Shown in pieces: positions 28,403 through 38,143 of a stretch of DNA of 64,000 nt. A program made the translations under genes and the position numbers. Source of the DNA: an uncultured Ruminiclostridium sp. (GTDB taxonomy: Bacteria > Bacillota > Clostridia > Oscillospirales > Ruminococcaceae); NCBI GenBank assembly GCA_910579265.1, contig CAJTTE010000001.1:236267-300266 (forward strand). The letters are read 5' to 3'. The notes beneath the pieces were generated by a model that was not told the DNA's origin, made no database searches, and saw only the letters and a list, made by a program, of their open reading frames with translations. Positions within the stretch are counted from its first letter, which is position 1, and each line of letters starts with the position of its first letter.

Positions 28403-28740
28403 GGTTATCTGAAAAGCCGCAAAATGCAAAAGCCCTGCTTACCGCAGAAGCTTTCAACGTTAAAGACTGCGATAGTTATCCCAAAGTATTGCTCCCCCAA
28501 TTTACTCTTGAATTATTCTGCTTGCCCGGCTGCCTAAATACTTCGTCAGAAGCCCTTAAAATATGCGCATATTCCTGCGGTCTTCTTCCTTGTCTTTCCA
28601 CAGCCCTTCGGCGCACAAGTTCTTCAAGAGTTACTTGGTGAAGCAATAACTATGAAATACCATAATATTTCTTCGATTTTTTCTTGCAATCCCCATGCTT
28701 TTAGCATAACTGTACATTTCGCTTTGTTTTCCGATACGCC
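28402..28740 (-). repeat. MITE-like element family 2, long copy F
   Basis: Read on the minus strand it begins GGCGTATCGGAAAACAAAGC, follows copy D through the TTCATAGTTAT stretch, then carries about 150 extra bases before rejoining the family sequence at TTTGGGATAACTATCG and ending GCGGCTTTTCAGATAACC. The plus-strand left end abuts the stop codon of the phosphodiester glycosidase gene. The insert contains a 56-codon open frame (28476..28646). Confidence 0.7.
28476..28646 (-). CDS. Possible 56-residue ORF inside repeat copy F
   Basis: Frame from TTG 28646 to TAA 28476, giving a strongly basic peptide with LEELVRRRAVERQGRRPQEY in the middle and ending SNTLG. It has no clear ribosome binding site. 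The composition (Arg-rich, soluble) looks more protein-like than the shadows around it, and it is confined to the part of copy F absent from the shorter copies. It may be a remnant of a gene carried by the full-length element. Low confidence that it is translated. Confidence 0.25.
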   Translation of the reverse strand: MLHQVTLEELVRRRAVERQGRRPQEYAHILRASDEVFRQPGKQNNSRVNWGSNTLG

Positions 28741-28785
28741 ATAAAGATATACCATAAACACTTAAGAAAAGAAATACATATAATT

Positions 28786-29661
28786 ATGAAAAATAAAATA
28801 ACACGCTTTTTGATAGTTTTAATACAGGTTATTATGTTTATGTCCGCCGCAGTTTTTGCAGATACCGGTCCCAAGCCTACGGTAACGGTAGAATTTATAA
28901 ATATGGGAAATAAAATCTGTTACGGTACTCTCCTGTATGAGCATGAATCTACCGGTCCCGCCTCAGCGTGGAACGGAGAAGAAGACGACATCCCTCAGTA
29001 TCCGGAGGATTCCATGGACATGAAGGTCTGGCGAGCCTTTACACAATATAAGGATAATGACGGATTTTTTTACCTGCAGCGACACTGGCTATGCAGCAGT
29101 ACAAAAACCATCGACTGGAACTACTATCCCCCAAGTCCTTTTAAAATTCTTCTTTACTATCCGGATACCGATACCTTTGCCGTAAGCGATATATATGAAA
29201 GAAACGCTTTTAACAGCAAATTCGTCGCGGATATGACGGATATCGATACAGATCTACCGGGACAGACGGTACATTTTACGGCCAAGGAAGAGTATTACGG
29301 AGAAATCTGGGAAACAGGACCGATGCTTCTTCGTATACTTATCACGATCGTTATCGAAATCGCCGCCGCTTTACTATTCGGTTTCAGAAAAGCATATATG
29401 CTCGTCACAATAATATCGGCAAATATCATAACTCAAACCGGCATGAATATAATACTTTCGCTGATAAGGATCAGGGGTAATCCGCTAACAGCAATTTTTC
29501 TGATCATTATAACCGAGATTATAATATTTATCACAGAAGCAGTTATATATAATGTTGTCTTTCGAAAAAAGAGCGGAGATAAAATTTCCGTTATGAAAAC
29601 GTCGGCATATGCTTTGACCGCCAATCTTGCTTCGTTTTTACCGGGGCTGTTTATACTATAA
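28786..29661 (+). CDS. Exported/membrane protein of unknown function
   Basis: 291 residues. A signal peptide (about 1-26, ending AAVFA) precedes an extracytoplasmic domain of about 160 residues rich in aromatic residues (FYLQRHWLCSS, WNYYPPSPFKILLYYP). Four C-terminal hydrophobic helices lie at about 181-200, 205-225, 229-255 and 266-288. I recognise no family. Only a weak ribosome binding site is visible. It lies next to another anchored protein gene (22 bases on) and the two probably form an operon ending at the terminator at 30797. Confidence 0.75.
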   Translation: MKNKITRFLIVLIQVIMFMSAAVFADTGPKPTVTVEFINMGNKICYGTLLYEHESTGPASAWNGEEDDIPQYPEDSMDMKVWRAFTQYKDNDGFFYLQRHWLCSSTKTIDWNYYPPSPFKILLYYPDTDTFAVSDIYERNAFNSKFVADMTDIDTDLPGQTVHFTAKEEYYGEIWETGPMLLRILITIVIEIAAALLFGFRKAYMLVTIISANIITQTGMNIILSLIRIRGNPLTAIFLIIITEIIIFITEAVIYNVVFRKKSGDKISVMKTSAYALTANLASFLPGLFIL

Positions 29662-29682
29662 ATTTTCCGAAAGGAATAAAAA

Positions 29683-30750
29683 ATGAAAAAAAAAGCAACA
29701 AAAGGAACGATAGCGTTCAGAATAATTTACGGTATCTTATCAGGAATGCTTATTATTGTAATAGGCTTTGCGCTTTATTATCTTTGGCACGCTCTCGGCG
29801 CATATGAAAAAAGCCAGCCTGAGATAGCCGCAAAAGAGCTTATTGCAGAAATAAACAGGGACAAGAAATCTTTTCTTTCAAAAATAGATGTAAAGCTTAA
29901 CGATTTTGAAGATATATCCGACGCCAATGAATACTTCAATTCAATTACAAAAGGAAAAATCACTTACATACGCAACGGCAAGGAAAGCTCGGAAGATAAA
30001 ACCGTATACAACATAAAATCGGAGAACAACATTATAGCAAAGGTAACAGTCGAACCTTCCGATATAGAACTGGGATACGGATTTTACAAGTACGCCGCCG
30101 GAGAAATCTGCTTCGGAGAAGTTCCAACAAGCTCCTATTCGGCAACCGTTCCCTCCAATGCCGTATTATACTGTAACGGTAAGGAGGTTTCATCAAAATA
30201 TGTATCCGAAACCGGTACGGTATATGAAAATACAAAAAATTTTCTCGGCTACGCGGAAAACCTTCCCTATAACATCACCTATAGCATCGACGGTTTCATA
30301 AACGAACCGGTTTTTACGGCTAAGGACATGCTGGGAAACGAGCTTAAGCAGGAAAACGGAAAGTTTGTTCCGGCTCAAGTAAAAAACGATGAGCTCACTC
30401 AGCTGGCATTAGATTACTTAACAGCATATTCAAAATTTATCGAAGGAGACGGATATCTCAGCACGGCAACGTCCTATCTCATTCCCGATACCTTACTTTA
30501 TAACAATCTTTTAAATTATCAGAACCGTTATCACAACTATCATACGAGCTATGACTTTCTTGACGTCGATGCCGAAGATCCTGTTTTCTACAATGAAAAC
30601 GCCGTAACTGTACGTATAAGCTACGATCATGTACTATACGGTGTTCAGAGCACGGAAAACGGGGAGCATCATGCTCTGGCGGACTATACGGTATATATTG
30701 TAAAAGTAAACGGACAATGGAAAATATCGGAAATGATTTTAAACGGATAA
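29683..30750 (+). CDS. Membrane-anchored extracytoplasmic protein of unknown function
   Basis: 355 residues with one N-terminal helix (about 14-36) and a large outer part. The final 110 residues (starting near NDELTQLALDYLTAYSKFI and ending VNGQWKISEMILNG) look like an NTF2-like/TcaA-type domain, which is inference from pattern only. Good site CCGAAAGGA before ATG. Co-directional with the gene before it and followed by a terminator. Confidence 0.75.
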   Translation: MKKKATKGTIAFRIIYGILSGMLIIVIGFALYYLWHALGAYEKSQPEIAAKELIAEINRDKKSFLSKIDVKLNDFEDISDANEYFNSITKGKITYIRNGKESSEDKTVYNIKSENNIIAKVTVEPSDIELGYGFYKYAAGEICFGEVPTSSYSATVPSNAVLYCNGKEVSSKYVSETGTVYENTKNFLGYAENLPYNITYSIDGFINEPVFTAKDMLGNELKQENGKFVPAQVKNDELTQLALDYLTAYSKFIEGDGYLSTATSYLIPDTLLYNNLLNYQNRYHNYHTSYDFLDVDAEDPVFYNENAVTVRISYDHVLYGVQSTENGEHHALADYTVYIVKVNGQWKISEMILNG

Positions 30751-30796
30751 ACATACCGTTTTTAGGGATTTAACAGGATATTCAACAGTTTTTTTG

Positions 30797-30828
30797 AGCT
30801 CAGGTTTCAGAACCTGAGTTCTTTTTTG
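30797..30828 (+). terminator. Rho-independent terminator
   Basis: An 8-bp stem, CTCAGGTT with AACCTGAG, a 4-base loop, then TTCTTTTTT. Confidence 0.85.
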
Positions 30829-30954
30829 CCTTAAATATAATTACGGCTTGTCATAAACTGTCCCGCAGATGAATATATTTTCTTTGACAAAAGGCATTTG
30901 TGCTTTAATATGACAGCGAAGGCGAAAGCCTCCGTAGGAAAGGAAAGATTATTC

Positions 30955-32502
30955 ATGGAACTTCAACTGAAAAAAGAGCCTGTATTTCTCAACGAAGTAA
31001 TATACGACGGGCAAACGGAACAGGGCGTAGAATTTGATTATGTTCTTCCGGATTATTACCCGGATATATTCAAAATTCTTAAATGCAGCCTTACTCCGGG
31101 CATTTCCTCTTACAGCATATCAGGAACACAGCTTTTCGTAGACGGAGCCGTACTTATTAAAATTCTGTATCTTTCCGACGACAATGTAAATATACACTGC
31201 GTCGAGCAGAAGTATACCTATTCAAAAACCCTTGAGCTTACCAAGGCGGCGGATAACCCTACCGTATATATCCAAACCAAAACGGATTATTCCAATTGCA
31301 GGGCCATAAGCGGAAGGAGGTTCGACGTAAGAGGGGCAGTCAGCTGCAAAATAAAAGCAACCGCGTCAAAAACAATGGAAATAATAAGCGGCGCCGAAGA
31401 GCTTGAAACCAAATCAGAGATGCTAACCTACTGCGGCAATAAACTTATCGGAGGCGGTCAGTTCGTAATACGCGAGGATATTGAGACCGGTACGGGCAAA
31501 GGAGGGATCCTCGGCATAGTTCACTGCGACGCAACCGCAGAAATAAACGATATCAAGATAATCGCGGGAAAAGCAGTCGTAAAGGGAGAATCCAAAGTAA
31601 AAGCACTTTATCTTGTAAAAATCGACGAGGAAACTCAGGATACCGAGGTTATGGAGGCTTCAATACCTATAAGCAGGATAATAGATATGGACGGTCTTGA
31701 CGACAGCTATACCTGTTATGCAGATGTAAAGGTAATGGACTGCGGACTTGAAATAAAGCCGGGTGATAACGGAGATAACAGGATTTTAGGGTGCGATCTT
31801 ACCATAGACTGCAAGATCACCGCCAATAAGGAAAACAGTGTTCCGGTACTTACCGACCTGTTTTCAACTAAATACGAAACCGAATATACTAAATCCAACG
31901 TTAAGGTCGAATATGCGCCTCAGCAGATACAAAAGCAGCTTTCATACAAAACCGTCATAGACTGCAAAGACGGTAATCTGGAAGAAATATTTGATTGCAG
32001 ATGCGATATAAACAGCATAAACTGTCGATTTAACGGAGAAGGTAATCTGATTATCACCGGACAGCTGATATCTCAGGCCATAGGGAGACTTTCGGATTCA
32101 GGCTATCCGGTATTCATAGAAAAAAGCGAGCCGGCCGAGCTTTCCTGCGAGGTTGGATTTACGGACGAAAACTGCATTATAGAACCGGGCATTCAAGTAA
32201 CCGACGTAGGCTTCAATATAAACGGAGATTCAACTGTTGAGCTTCGTATAACCCTTGTTTTAAACGGCTGCATATACAAAATGAAAAATGTCGCCATAAT
32301 CGAAAACGTTATTCTTGATGATGAAAAGCCAAAAGAAAAAAATACGGATTACGGCCTTAAAATGTATTACGCAGAAGAAAACGAAGAAATATTCACAGTT
32401 GCAAAAAAATATAATACAAAGCCGGAAGCAATAATGGAAGAAAACGAATTGGATGAAGAGGTGCTTTCCGCACCCTGCCTGCTGCTGATTCCTATTGTTT
32501 AA
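30955..32502 (+). CDS. sipL: SipL-like SpoIVA-interacting spore morphogenesis protein
   Basis: About 515 residues from the ATG at 30955 (AAGGAAAG nine bases upstream; the frame is open further back but without such a site). It contains repeated DUF3794 (SPOCS) domains through about residue 440 and a C-terminal LysM-like domain, here GLKMYYAEENEEIFTVAKKY onward. In Clostridioides difficile, SipL binds SpoIVA through its LysM domain and is needed for coat attachment and engulfment, taking the place of Bacillus SpoVM. Being 16 bases upstream of spoIVA strongly supports the assignment. Confidence 0.88.
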   Translation: MELQLKKEPVFLNEVIYDGQTEQGVEFDYVLPDYYPDIFKILKCSLTPGISSYSISGTQLFVDGAVLIKILYLSDDNVNIHCVEQKYTYSKTLELTKAADNPTVYIQTKTDYSNCRAISGRRFDVRGAVSCKIKATASKTMEIISGAEELETKSEMLTYCGNKLIGGGQFVIREDIETGTGKGGILGIVHCDATAEINDIKIIAGKAVVKGESKVKALYLVKIDEETQDTEVMEASIPISRIIDMDGLDDSYTCYADVKVMDCGLEIKPGDNGDNRILGCDLTIDCKITANKENSVPVLTDLFSTKYETEYTKSNVKVEYAPQQIQKQLSYKTVIDCKDGNLEEIFDCRCDINSINCRFNGEGNLIITGQLISQAIGRLSDSGYPVFIEKSEPAELSCEVGFTDENCIIEPGIQVTDVGFNINGDSTVELRITLVLNGCIYKMKNVAIIENVILDDEKPKEKNTDYGLKMYYAEENEEIFTVAKKYNTKPEAIMEENELDEEVLSAPCLLLIPIV

Positions 32503-32518
32503 GACGGGAGGGAGAAAA

Positions 32519-33994
32519 ATGACAAATTCCATATATCAAAGCATTTCCAAAAGAACCGACGGAAATATCTACATCGGCGTAGTAGGTCCCGTCCGTTCCG
32601 GTAAATCAACTTTTATCAGTAAATTTATGAAGACGCTCGTTATTCCGTCAATAAACAATGAATTCCGCAAGGAAAGAGCCATTGACGAGCTGCCTCAATC
32701 CGCGGCAGGAAAAACCATTATGACCACGGAGCCTAAGTTTGTTCCTGAAGAAGCAATATCAGTCGAAGTCGAAGAAAATATTTCAATGAACGTAAGACTT
32801 ATAGACTGCGTCGGCTATATCGTACCCAGTTCTATCGGATATATTGAAAACGAAATGCCCCGTATGGTAAAAACCCCCTGGTTCAACACAGAGATCCCGT
32901 TTAATATGGCGGCGGAGGTCGGTACGCAGAAGGTTATAAACGAACACTCCACAATCGGACTGGTAATAACCACCGACGGAAGCATTACGGATATTCCGCG
33001 GGAAGAATATGCCGAAGCAGAACAGAGAGTAATAGACGAATTGAATCTTATACATAAACCCTTTATCGTCGTACTCAACTGTCAGGATCCAAATTCCGAC
33101 GAAAGCAAGGAGCTTGCGGCAGAGCTGTCGGAAAAGTATCAAAAACCGGTAGTTCCCCTTAACTGCCTCGAGATCAATGAGCACGATATAAAAGATCTTC
33201 TTGCAGAGGTTCTTTTACAGTTCCCCGTCAAGGAAATCAATATAAAAATTCCCAAGTGGCTTACGGCGCTTGAAAAGGGCCACTGGCTGAAAAGCGAAAT
33301 TTTTAATGCTCTTAAAAAATCCGCCGCCGATATCTGCAACATCGGTGAAGTAAAAAACGTGTCCTGTAAGCTATCCGAAAACGAATATATCACGGATTGC
33401 AGCGTTGAAAAGGTCGATCTCGGCAGCGGCGCCGGATTCGTCAAGGTTGAGCTTGCAGGAGACCTGTTCTACCGTGTTTTAGGCGAAACAACCGGGCTTG
33501 ATATAAAGGATGAAAGCGATCTTATGCCGTGTATGATCGAACTGGCACAAATAAAAAAGCGTTACGAAAAAGTTAAGGGCGCCTTGGACGAGGTCGAAGC
33601 CACCGGTTACGGAATCGTTATGCCAAGCCTTGACGAGCTTACTTTGGAAGAACCGGAAATAGTAAAGCAGGGCGGAAAATACGGCGTAAGACTGAGAGCT
33701 GAATCAACATCCATTCATATGATGAGTGCGAAAATCAACACAGAAGTTTCTCCCATAGTCGGAACAGAACGTCAGAGCGAAGAGCTGGTAAGATATCTGC
33801 TTAAAGAATTTGAGGAAAATCCCGCAAAAATATGGGAAAGCAATATCTTCGGCAAATCACTTCACGAACTGGTTACAGAAGGGCTTCACAACAAGCTTTA
33901 CCGAATGCCGACCGATGCAAGGCAAAAACTTCAGGAAACCATTCAGCGTATAATCAACGACGGTTGCGGCGGACTTATATGTATCATTTTATAA
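32519..33994 (+). CDS. spoIVA: Stage IV sporulation protein A (spore coat basement ATPase)
   Basis: Polymerises around the forespore using ATP and anchors the coat. 491 residues from the ATG at 32519, behind a strong GGGAGGGAG site. Walker A is GPVRSGKST near residue 22; TTEPKFVP and the LIDCVGY switch region follow near 65 and 90. The C-terminal end GGLICIIL is typical of SpoIVA. Sits directly after sipL and ends before a strong terminator. Expression is expected in the mother cell (SigE), although I could not pick out a convincing SigE promoter. Confidence 0.97.
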   Translation: MTNSIYQSISKRTDGNIYIGVVGPVRSGKSTFISKFMKTLVIPSINNEFRKERAIDELPQSAAGKTIMTTEPKFVPEEAISVEVEENISMNVRLIDCVGYIVPSSIGYIENEMPRMVKTPWFNTEIPFNMAAEVGTQKVINEHSTIGLVITTDGSITDIPREEYAEAEQRVIDELNLIHKPFIVVLNCQDPNSDESKELAAELSEKYQKPVVPLNCLEINEHDIKDLLAEVLLQFPVKEINIKIPKWLTALEKGHWLKSEIFNALKKSAADICNIGEVKNVSCKLSENEYITDCSVEKVDLGSGAGFVKVELAGDLFYRVLGETTGLDIKDESDLMPCMIELAQIKKRYEKVKGALDEVEATGYGIVMPSLDELTLEEPEIVKQGGKYGVRLRAESTSIHMMSAKINTEVSPIVGTERQSEELVRYLLKEFEENPAKIWESNIFGKSLHELVTEGLHNKLYRMPTDARQKLQETIQRIINDGCGGLICIIL

Positions 33995-34084
33995 TTCCCT
34001 TCCGCTTTTTCGAATAACTTCACTGAAAAACAACAAACACACCAACCCTTTTTTCAGCAAAAGCAAGAATATTTTTTCCTTCAG

Positions 34085-34130
34085 GCAGACGGCTTCCATG
34101 ATGGATTTCATGGAAGCCGTCTGCTTTTTA
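34085..34130 (+). terminator. Strong Rho-independent terminator after spoIVA
   Basis: A perfect 17-bp stem starting GCAGACGGCTTCCATGA, with a 6-base loop, followed by five T. It lies 90 bases beyond the spoIVA stop. Confidence 0.92.
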
Positions 34131-34182
34131 TCGGTAATTTTTTAAAATTCTTCAAAAAAGATCATTTTTTTCATTTTTCCTA

Positions 34183-34211
34183 TTGACATGCATCATGAAT
34201 TATGTTATAAT
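34183..34211 (+). promoter_or_regulatory. Consensus SigA promoter of tRNA-Thr
   Basis: TTGACA, exactly 17 bases, TATAAT: a perfect consensus 16 bases before the mature 5' end of the tRNA, as usual for stable RNA genes. Confidence 0.9.
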
Positions 34212-34226
34212 CATTAAGCAATCAAA

Positions 34227-34302
34227 GCTGATATAGCTCAGTTGGTAGAGCACATCCTTGGTAAGGATGAGGTCATCAGTTCGAATCTGATTATCAGCTC
34301 CA
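34227..34302 (+). tRNA. tRNA-Thr (anticodon GGT)
   Basis: A full cloverleaf can be drawn. The acceptor GCTGATA pairs with TATCAGC, the anticodon stem CATCC/GGATG encloses loop TTGGTAA giving anticodon GGT (reads ACC/ACT), and the T-loop is TTCGAAT. The discriminator base is T and CCA is encoded at 34300-34302. Single tRNA with its own promoter and terminator. Confidence 0.96.
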
Positions 34303-34309
34303 TATTTTT

Positions 34310-34340
34310 AACGCTCTTGAACCAACGGAGCGTTATTTTT
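34310..34340 (+). terminator. Rho-independent terminator of tRNA-Thr
   Basis: AACGCTC pairs with GAGCGTT, followed by ATTTTTGT. Confidence 0.8.
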
Positions 34341-34466
34341 GTATTGTTTTTCACATTCTCAACAAAATCCTTCACATATAAGAAAGCGGTGAAAAAAGGG
34401 ATCAAGAGGTTGCGGCATTTTTCCCAATATCAAAACAAAAAGTAAAGCGTTAAAAATGTTAAACTC

Positions 34467-34495
34467 TTGACATAGCAGAAATCAAATGCTATAAT
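34467..34495 (+). promoter_or_regulatory. SigA-type promoter of the hybrid kinase gene
   Basis: TTGACA, 17 bases, TATAAT, about 110 bases before the kinase start codon. Confidence 0.85.
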
Positions 34496-34605
34496 AAAAC
34501 AGTATGATTATATTCCGATTAAAAAATGAAGCTTTATAAAACATTAAAGCGCAGGACCCCTGAAAACATTATCCTAAAATACGATAAGCGTCCGGAGGGA
34601 AAGTT

Positions 34606-37600
34606 ATGTATCAATGTCATATTCATTTTTATTTAATTGGTTATCGGAACGATAATAACAGAATATTTGAAATAATTAAAGGAATGACTCCGTTCGATCA
34701 CTTTTCGCACCAATTTTCCGAAAGCTATTTACCCGAAAAAGATATAACAGAAAAAGCAAACGTTATTTTTGCTTATCTTTGCGATACTAATGCAAATGAA
34801 ATCATAAGCGCTCTTACCGCCGACAAAAAAAGCGATACAGAGCTTATCCTTATTTCGGATAATAAAACCGATATCCTTAAAAACGCAAATCTCTCATATG
34901 TTAAAGATATATGGACCCTTCCGATGAGTGACGAAGAAATCGAATTCCGTTTTCAAAGATGGCAGCAGTCATATAAAATGAGTAAGGATCTATGGGAAAC
35001 CAATCATTTTCTCGAGGCAACTATCGACAACACGCCTAATCTTATTTGGTACAAGGATAAATGCGGAAAACATGAGAAAGTCAACAACAGCTTTTGTAAA
35101 ACTGTAAATAAGACAAAAAAGCAGGTAGAGGGCCGCGGTCACGCATACATATGGGACGTTGAACACGATGATCCGGCATGCATAGAATCCGAACTTGAGG
35201 TCATGAGGACCGAAAGAACCTGCGTATCAGAGGAAACCATACAGACCGGTGACGGTACAAAGCTCCTTACGACATATAAATCACCCCTGTACGATCTTGA
35301 CGGAAGCGTAATGGGCACGGTAGGAGTAGCTATCGACATTACTCAGGAACGCGCCTATGAACAGGAAATAATCAAGAAAAACAAAACCCTTGAGACTATT
35401 TTTACCACTTTGGACTGCGGAATAATCTGTCATTCCATAGACGGCTCACGAATCTTAAGCATAAACACAGCCGCACTTAAAATTCTCGGTTACGAATCCC
35501 AGGAAGATCTACTGACCAGCGGATTCAAAACGGTCGCGCCATCAGTTATGGATGAAGATAAGCCAAAACTCAGAGAAAAAATCAAAATGCTTAAAAAAGA
35601 AGGCGACAGCGTAAGCCTTGAATATCGGGTACAGCATGATAACGGCGAAATCCTGCATATTATGGGGAACGTAAAGCTGCTGAGGGAAAACGGAGAGTTG
35701 TTTTATCAGCGCTTTCTGCTTGATTGTACAGATCAGAAGCTTCATGAAAAGAAAGAACGGGAAGAGATAGAAAGGCGTCAGATCGAGCTTATACAGGCTC
35801 TCAGCGTAGATTACAATCTTGTTTGCTTCTATGATCTGGACACAGGTATGGGCAACAGTCTACGTATCGCCGAAAACAGCAGCAAGGAGCTGGTATCTGT
35901 TTTCAACGGAGAAATATCTCTTAAAAGCAGTCTGGAGGAATATATACAAAACTTTGTATATGAAGAGGATCAGAATATGCTCCTTCAGGCGGTTTCCCAA
36001 GAGCATCTGAAAAGTGTTCTCTCAGAAGATATGATATGGCATATCAATTACCGTACTATAAAAGACAACGAAATGAAATACTATCAGGTAAAAGTCGTTC
36101 GTATCGGTAACTGGGATAAAGGCAACGGCGTCGTTATGGGCTTTAGGAGCGTTGATGATGAAATCAAAAGCGAAATGGAACAGAAAAACCTCCTCGAAGA
36201 AGCCCTTCAGCAGGCTAACAGAGCCAATAAAGCAAAAAGTGTGTTCCTTTCCAATATGTCTCATGATATACGTACTCCTATGAACGCTATCGTGGGCTTT
36301 ACATCGCTTGCAATAAACCATATCAATAATAAGGAACAGGTCGAAGAATATCTTAAAAAAATAATGACGTCCGGAAACCATCTTCTCAGTCTGCTTAACG
36401 ACGTTCTCGATATGAGCAGGATAGAAAGCGGAAGAATGCATCTTGACGAAAAACCATGCAGCCTTCCCGAAGTGCTTCACGGGCTTCAAAATATATTACA
36501 GGCTGATGTACATGCAAAACAGCTCGATTTATACATTGACGCGGTAGACATTCTTGACGAGGAAATTTACTGTGATAAGCTCAGGCTTAATCAGGTGCTT
36601 CTGAATCTGCTCAGCAATGCCGTAAAATATACGACGGCCGGCGGCGTCGTAAGCATGAGAGTTACGGAAAAGCCCGGTGCGCCAAGCGGTCACGCTAATT
36701 ATGAATTTATAATAAAAGATACCGGCATAGGAATGAACAAAGAGTTTCTGGAGCATATATTCGAGCCGTTCGAAAGAGAAAGAAATTCTACCATAAGCGG
36801 AATCCAGGGTACCGGTCTCGGAATGACAATAACAAAAAACATAATCGATATGATGCAGGGTTCAATCGATATAAAAAGCGAACCCGGCATAGGAACAGAG
36901 GTCACCGTTTTATTTACGTTCCGTCTTAACATAGACGAAAAAGAAAACCATATAATACCTCAATTCAACGATTTCAGAGCTCTTGTTGTGGACGATGACT
37001 TCAATACATGCGACAGCGTATCACATATGCTGGAACAGATAGGTATGCGCGCAGATTGGACCTTATCGGGAAAGGAAGCTGTGCTTCGTACCAGACAGGC
37101 AAATATGCGCAAGGACAACTATTCGGTTTATATTATAGACTGGCTTCTGCCGGATATGAACGGTATAGAGGTTACAAGAAGAATCCGGAAGGAAATGGGC
37201 GACGATGTACCGGTCATCGTTCTTACCGCATATGACTGGTCGGATATAGAAGACGAAGCAAAGGAAGCGGGAGTCACCGCTTTTTGCGGAAAACCGTTGT
37301 TCCTTTCCGAGCTTAAGAGCTGTCTGTGCTCCGTTACGAGAACCGATAATCAAAACGAAAACGAATCCGACGGTAAAGCATCTAAGCACCGTACCGGACG
37401 AATCCTTCTTACCGAAGATAACGAGCTAAATCAGGAAATCGCTATGACAATACTGACCGAAGCCGGCTTCACAGTCGACATTGCCGACAACGGACAAATT
37501 GCCGTAGATATTCTGAAGAAATCCGAAGCAGGATACTATCAGTTGGTTCTTATGGACGTGCAGATGCCTGTAATGAATGGGTATGACGCCGCCAAAGCGA

Positions 37601-37770
37601 TTCGCAGCCTTGAAGACCCCGAAATAGCTTCAATACCCATACTTGCAATGACCGCCAATGCATTCGAAGAAGATAAGCAGGATGCATTAAAATGCGGAAT
37701 GAACGGACATATAGCTAAACCGATAGATGTTGAAAAGCTTTTCGAGGTTCTCGATAAAATACTGAACTGA
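34606..37770 (+). CDS. Hybrid sensor histidine kinase with PAS domains and two receiver domains
   Basis: 1054 residues, cytoplasmic (no membrane helices). N-terminal region about 1-125 resembles a degenerate receiver or sensor. Then come two to three PAS-like domains (about 135-250, 262-385, 395-520), a HisKA domain with the phospho-acceptor His in FLSNMSHDIRTPMNA near 557, and an HATPase domain with N-box NQVLLNLLSNAVKY and GTGLGMTI. Two REC domains follow: the first has IIDWLLPDMNG, the second LLTEDNELN, MDVQMPVMNG and a C-terminal AMTAN/KP set. No output domain or dedicated regulator gene is nearby. GGAGGGAAAG site. The signal is unknown. Confidence 0.93.
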   Translation: MYQCHIHFYLIGYRNDNNRIFEIIKGMTPFDHFSHQFSESYLPEKDITEKANVIFAYLCDTNANEIISALTADKKSDTELILISDNKTDILKNANLSYVKDIWTLPMSDEEIEFRFQRWQQSYKMSKDLWETNHFLEATIDNTPNLIWYKDKCGKHEKVNNSFCKTVNKTKKQVEGRGHAYIWDVEHDDPACIESELEVMRTERTCVSEETIQTGDGTKLLTTYKSPLYDLDGSVMGTVGVAIDITQERAYEQEIIKKNKTLETIFTTLDCGIICHSIDGSRILSINTAALKILGYESQEDLLTSGFKTVAPSVMDEDKPKLREKIKMLKKEGDSVSLEYRVQHDNGEILHIMGNVKLLRENGELFYQRFLLDCTDQKLHEKKEREEIERRQIELIQALSVDYNLVCFYDLDTGMGNSLRIAENSSKELVSVFNGEISLKSSLEEYIQNFVYEEDQNMLLQAVSQEHLKSVLSEDMIWHINYRTIKDNEMKYYQVKVVRIGNWDKGNGVVMGFRSVDDEIKSEMEQKNLLEEALQQANRANKAKSVFLSNMSHDIRTPMNAIVGFTSLAINHINNKEQVEEYLKKIMTSGNHLLSLLNDVLDMSRIESGRMHLDEKPCSLPEVLHGLQNILQADVHAKQLDLYIDAVDILDEEIYCDKLRLNQVLLNLLSNAVKYTTAGGVVSMRVTEKPGAPSGHANYEFIIKDTGIGMNKEFLEHIFEPFERERNSTISGIQGTGLGMTITKNIIDMMQGSIDIKSEPGIGTEVTVLFTFRLNIDEKENHIIPQFNDFRALVVDDDFNTCDSVSHMLEQIGMRADWTLSGKEAVLRTRQANMRKDNYSVYIIDWLLPDMNGIEVTRRIRKEMGDDVPVIVLTAYDWSDIEDEAKEAGVTAFCGKPLFLSELKSCLCSVTRTDNQNENESDGKASKHRTGRILLTEDNELNQEIAMTILTEAGFTVDIADNGQIAVDILKKSEAGYYQLVLMDVQMPVMNGYDAAKAIRSLEDPEIASIPILAMTANAFEEDKQDALKCGMNGHIAKPIDVEKLFEVLDKILN

Positions 37771-37828
37771 AAATAATGCCTTCAAATTGCATAAGCTTTT
37801 GAAGGCATATGTTTTTACAGGTGAAAAA

Positions 37829-38143
37829 ATGGTAAATAAAAAAACAAGAATATTTTTTGTATTATCCTCCGCCCTTCCCCTGCAAACCGTCAAAAATTAT
37901 GATACGCAGTCAGAATCCTCTATCGATATTTCAGGAATTCTTATATCATTTCTTTATCTTGCGGCAGTATTGGTCATGATATATATCATACTGCTCCTGA
38001 TAAACAAAGCGGCAAAAAAATATTCGGACAGAAAAAACCATGAGGAGTCTCAAAAGCAGAAGCCTGACAATGATCAGAATATTTTTATATCCGATGAAGC
38101 CGAAAAGAACATAAACAATACAAAGGAAAATAAACATGAGTAA
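37829..38143 (+). CDS. Small single-helix membrane protein
   Basis: About 104 residues from the ATG at 37829, which has AGGTG six bases before it. A short hydrophobic stretch near the start (possible signal), a main helix at about 35-57 (GILISFLYLAAVLVMIYIIL), then a highly charged Lys/Glu/Asn tail. Topology recalls FliO-type proteins, but no flagellar gene is near. Overlaps mnmA by eight bases, so the two are translationally coupled. Function unknown. Confidence 0.65.
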   Translation: MVNKKTRIFFVLSSALPLQTVKNYDTQSESSIDISGILISFLYLAAVLVMIYIILLLINKAAKKYSDRKNHEESQKQKPDNDQNIFISDEAEKNINNTKENKHE

